Of a stretch of DNA of 12,587 bases, positions 11,711 to 12,587 are shown piece by piece; the first letter of the stretch is position 1, and every line of letters begins with the position of its first letter. The stretch spans positions 1 to 12,587 of the forward strand of contig JAEEYY010000037.1 of the NCBI GenBank assembly GCA_016288355.1, in the 5' to 3' direction. Made by a program: the position numbers and the translations under genes. Under the pieces are notes generated by a model, which saw only the letters and a list, made by a program, of their open reading frames with translations, ran no database searches and had not been told where the DNA came from. This DNA comes from Synergistes sp. (lineage in GTDB: Bacteria > Synergistota > Synergistia > Synergistales > Synergistaceae).

Positions 11711-12587
11711 TTACGATTCGCTCTGCATCGCTACCAGATGCTCGGCCCTGTATATCTGGCGCAGCTTCGGCTTTTCTATCTTGCCTGTCGGGTTGCGCGG
11801 GATATCCGCGAAGATCACGCGGCGCGGACGCTTGTAGCGCGGCAGGTCGAGGCAGAATTTGTTGCTCTCTTCCTCTGTGCATGAGAAGCCCTCTTTTATC
11901 TCGATGATGGCGGCGGCTATCTCCCCGAGCCTTGTATCCGGCAGGCCTATCACCGCGGCGTCCTTTATGCTTGGATGCGCGCGGAGGAAGTCTTCTATCT
12001 GCACGGGATAAAGGTTCTCTCCTCCGCTGATTATCACGTCCTTCTTGCGGTCGACGAGGTAGATGAAGCCGTCTTCGTCGCGGCGCGCCATATCGCCGGT
12101 CATTAGCCAGCCGTCGCGCAGCACCTCTGAGGTCGCTTTGGGGTCTCTGTAGTAGCATGTCATTACCCCGGGCCCCTTCACTGCCAGCTCCCCTACGTTT
12201 TCGCCCTTTACCGGCTCTCCTTTTTCATCTACTATCTTGGCTTCCCAGCCGTAGCCGGGAACGCCTATCGCGCCGACTTTGTGTATGTTCTCGATCCCGA
12301 GATGCACGCAGCCCGGGCCGGTAGATTCCGAAAGGCCGTAATTCGTGTCATAGTCATGCTGCGGGAATATCCTGCGCCATCTTGCTATCAGGCTCGGGGG
12401 CACCGGCTGCGCGCCTATATGCATAAGGCGCCACTGAGAGAGCTCATATTTGTCCAGTTTCACCTTCCCCGCGTCTATAGCGTCCAGTATATCCTGCGCC
12501 CACGGCACCAGCAGCCAGACTATCGTGCATTTTTCCTTTGATACCGTGTCGATTATCGTTTCGGGGGCCGTGCCTTTAAGCAGTATC
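11711..12587 (-). CDS. AMP-forming acyl-CoA synthetase (adenylate-forming enzyme), C-terminal part
   Basis: The C-terminal 291 residues of a class I adenylate-forming enzyme. The frame stays open to the right edge, so the N-terminus lies outside. Motifs in order: YGLSESTGP (the Y-G-x-[ST]-E adenylate motif), GELAVKGPGVMTCYY, DGWLMTGDMA (ribose-binding Asp), then YLVDRKKDVIISGGENLYP with the hinge. NPTGKIEK carries the catalytic Lys of the C-terminal domain. These enzymes join a carboxylic acid to coenzyme A through an acyl-AMP. Medium- or long-chain acids are most usual for this subtype, but the substrate cannot be fixed from this part. It is convergent with the liv operon, so it is separately controlled. 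All visible catalytic motifs are intact. Confidence 0.9.
   Translation of the reverse strand, partial: ILLKGTAPETIIDTVSKEKCTIVWLLVPWAQDILDAIDAGKVKLDKYELSQWRLMHIGAQPVPPSLIARWRRIFPQHDYDTNYGLSESTGPGCVHLGIENIHKVGAIGVPGYGWEAKIVDEKGEPVKGENVGELAVKGPGVMTCYYRDPKATSEVLRDGWLMTGDMARRDEDGFIYLVDRKKDVIISGGENLYPVQIEDFLRAHPSIKDAAVIGLPDTRLGEIAAAIIEIKEGFSCTEEESNKFCLDLPRYKRPRRVIFADIPRNPTGKIEKPKLRQIYRAEHLVAMQSES

Overview
The window looks like a mid-GC, diderm, amino-acid-fermenting anaerobe. A complete LivKHMGF branched-chain/neutral amino acid importer, an AzlCD exporter, a fatty-acyl-CoA-synthetase-like enzyme and a DUF134/NifX-type protein together suggest a Synergistota-like bacterium (Cloacibacillus/Synergistes type). 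That assignment is inference from gene content and style; no marker gene is present to prove it.

Layout. (1) Positions 1-639: the last codons of an ABC-F-like ATPase, then a YhcH/YjgK/YiaL cupin-like protein. (2) Positions about 582-3305: a tandem duplication with a unit of about 1.36 kb. Each unit carries the 3' end of yhcH, a conserved leader with a 15-codon mini-ORF, a ten-helix DMT/EamA transporter gene, an AT-rich spacer, and the promoter, ribosome binding site and first codons of a lytic transglycosylase gene. The junction near 1941 fuses the transglycosylase 5' end to the yhcH 3' end. The intact transglycosylase follows the second unit and ends at a strong hairpin. (3) Positions 4384-5401: azlC-azlD, overlapping, ending at a bidirectional terminator shared with the convergent gene. 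(4) Positions 5525-6286, minus strand: a DUF134 helix-turn-helix domain fused to a dinitrogenase-cofactor (NifX/NifB-type) domain with a His/Cys-rich tail. It starts at GTG, and a perfect palindrome overlaps its predicted transcription start. (5) Positions 6587-11602: a near-consensus sigma-70 promoter, a structured leader, then livK, a block of three hairpins, and tightly packed livH-livM-livG-livF. (6) Positions 11711-12587, minus strand: the C-terminal part of an AMP-forming acyl-CoA synthetase, running off the right edge and convergent with livF across a bidirectional terminator.

How it fits together. LivKHMGF would import branched-chain or related amino acids using a periplasmic binding protein, two permeases and two ATPases. 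AzlCD would export branched-chain amino acids or analogues. The acyl-CoA synthetase could activate organic acids from amino acid breakdown, but its substrate cannot be read from the sequence. The most unusual part of the window is the duplicated EamA region. Its breakpoints, orphan promoter, chimeric mini-ORF and strongly conserved leader are all still readable. I see no CRISPR array, insertion sequence, phage gene, tRNA or rRNA.
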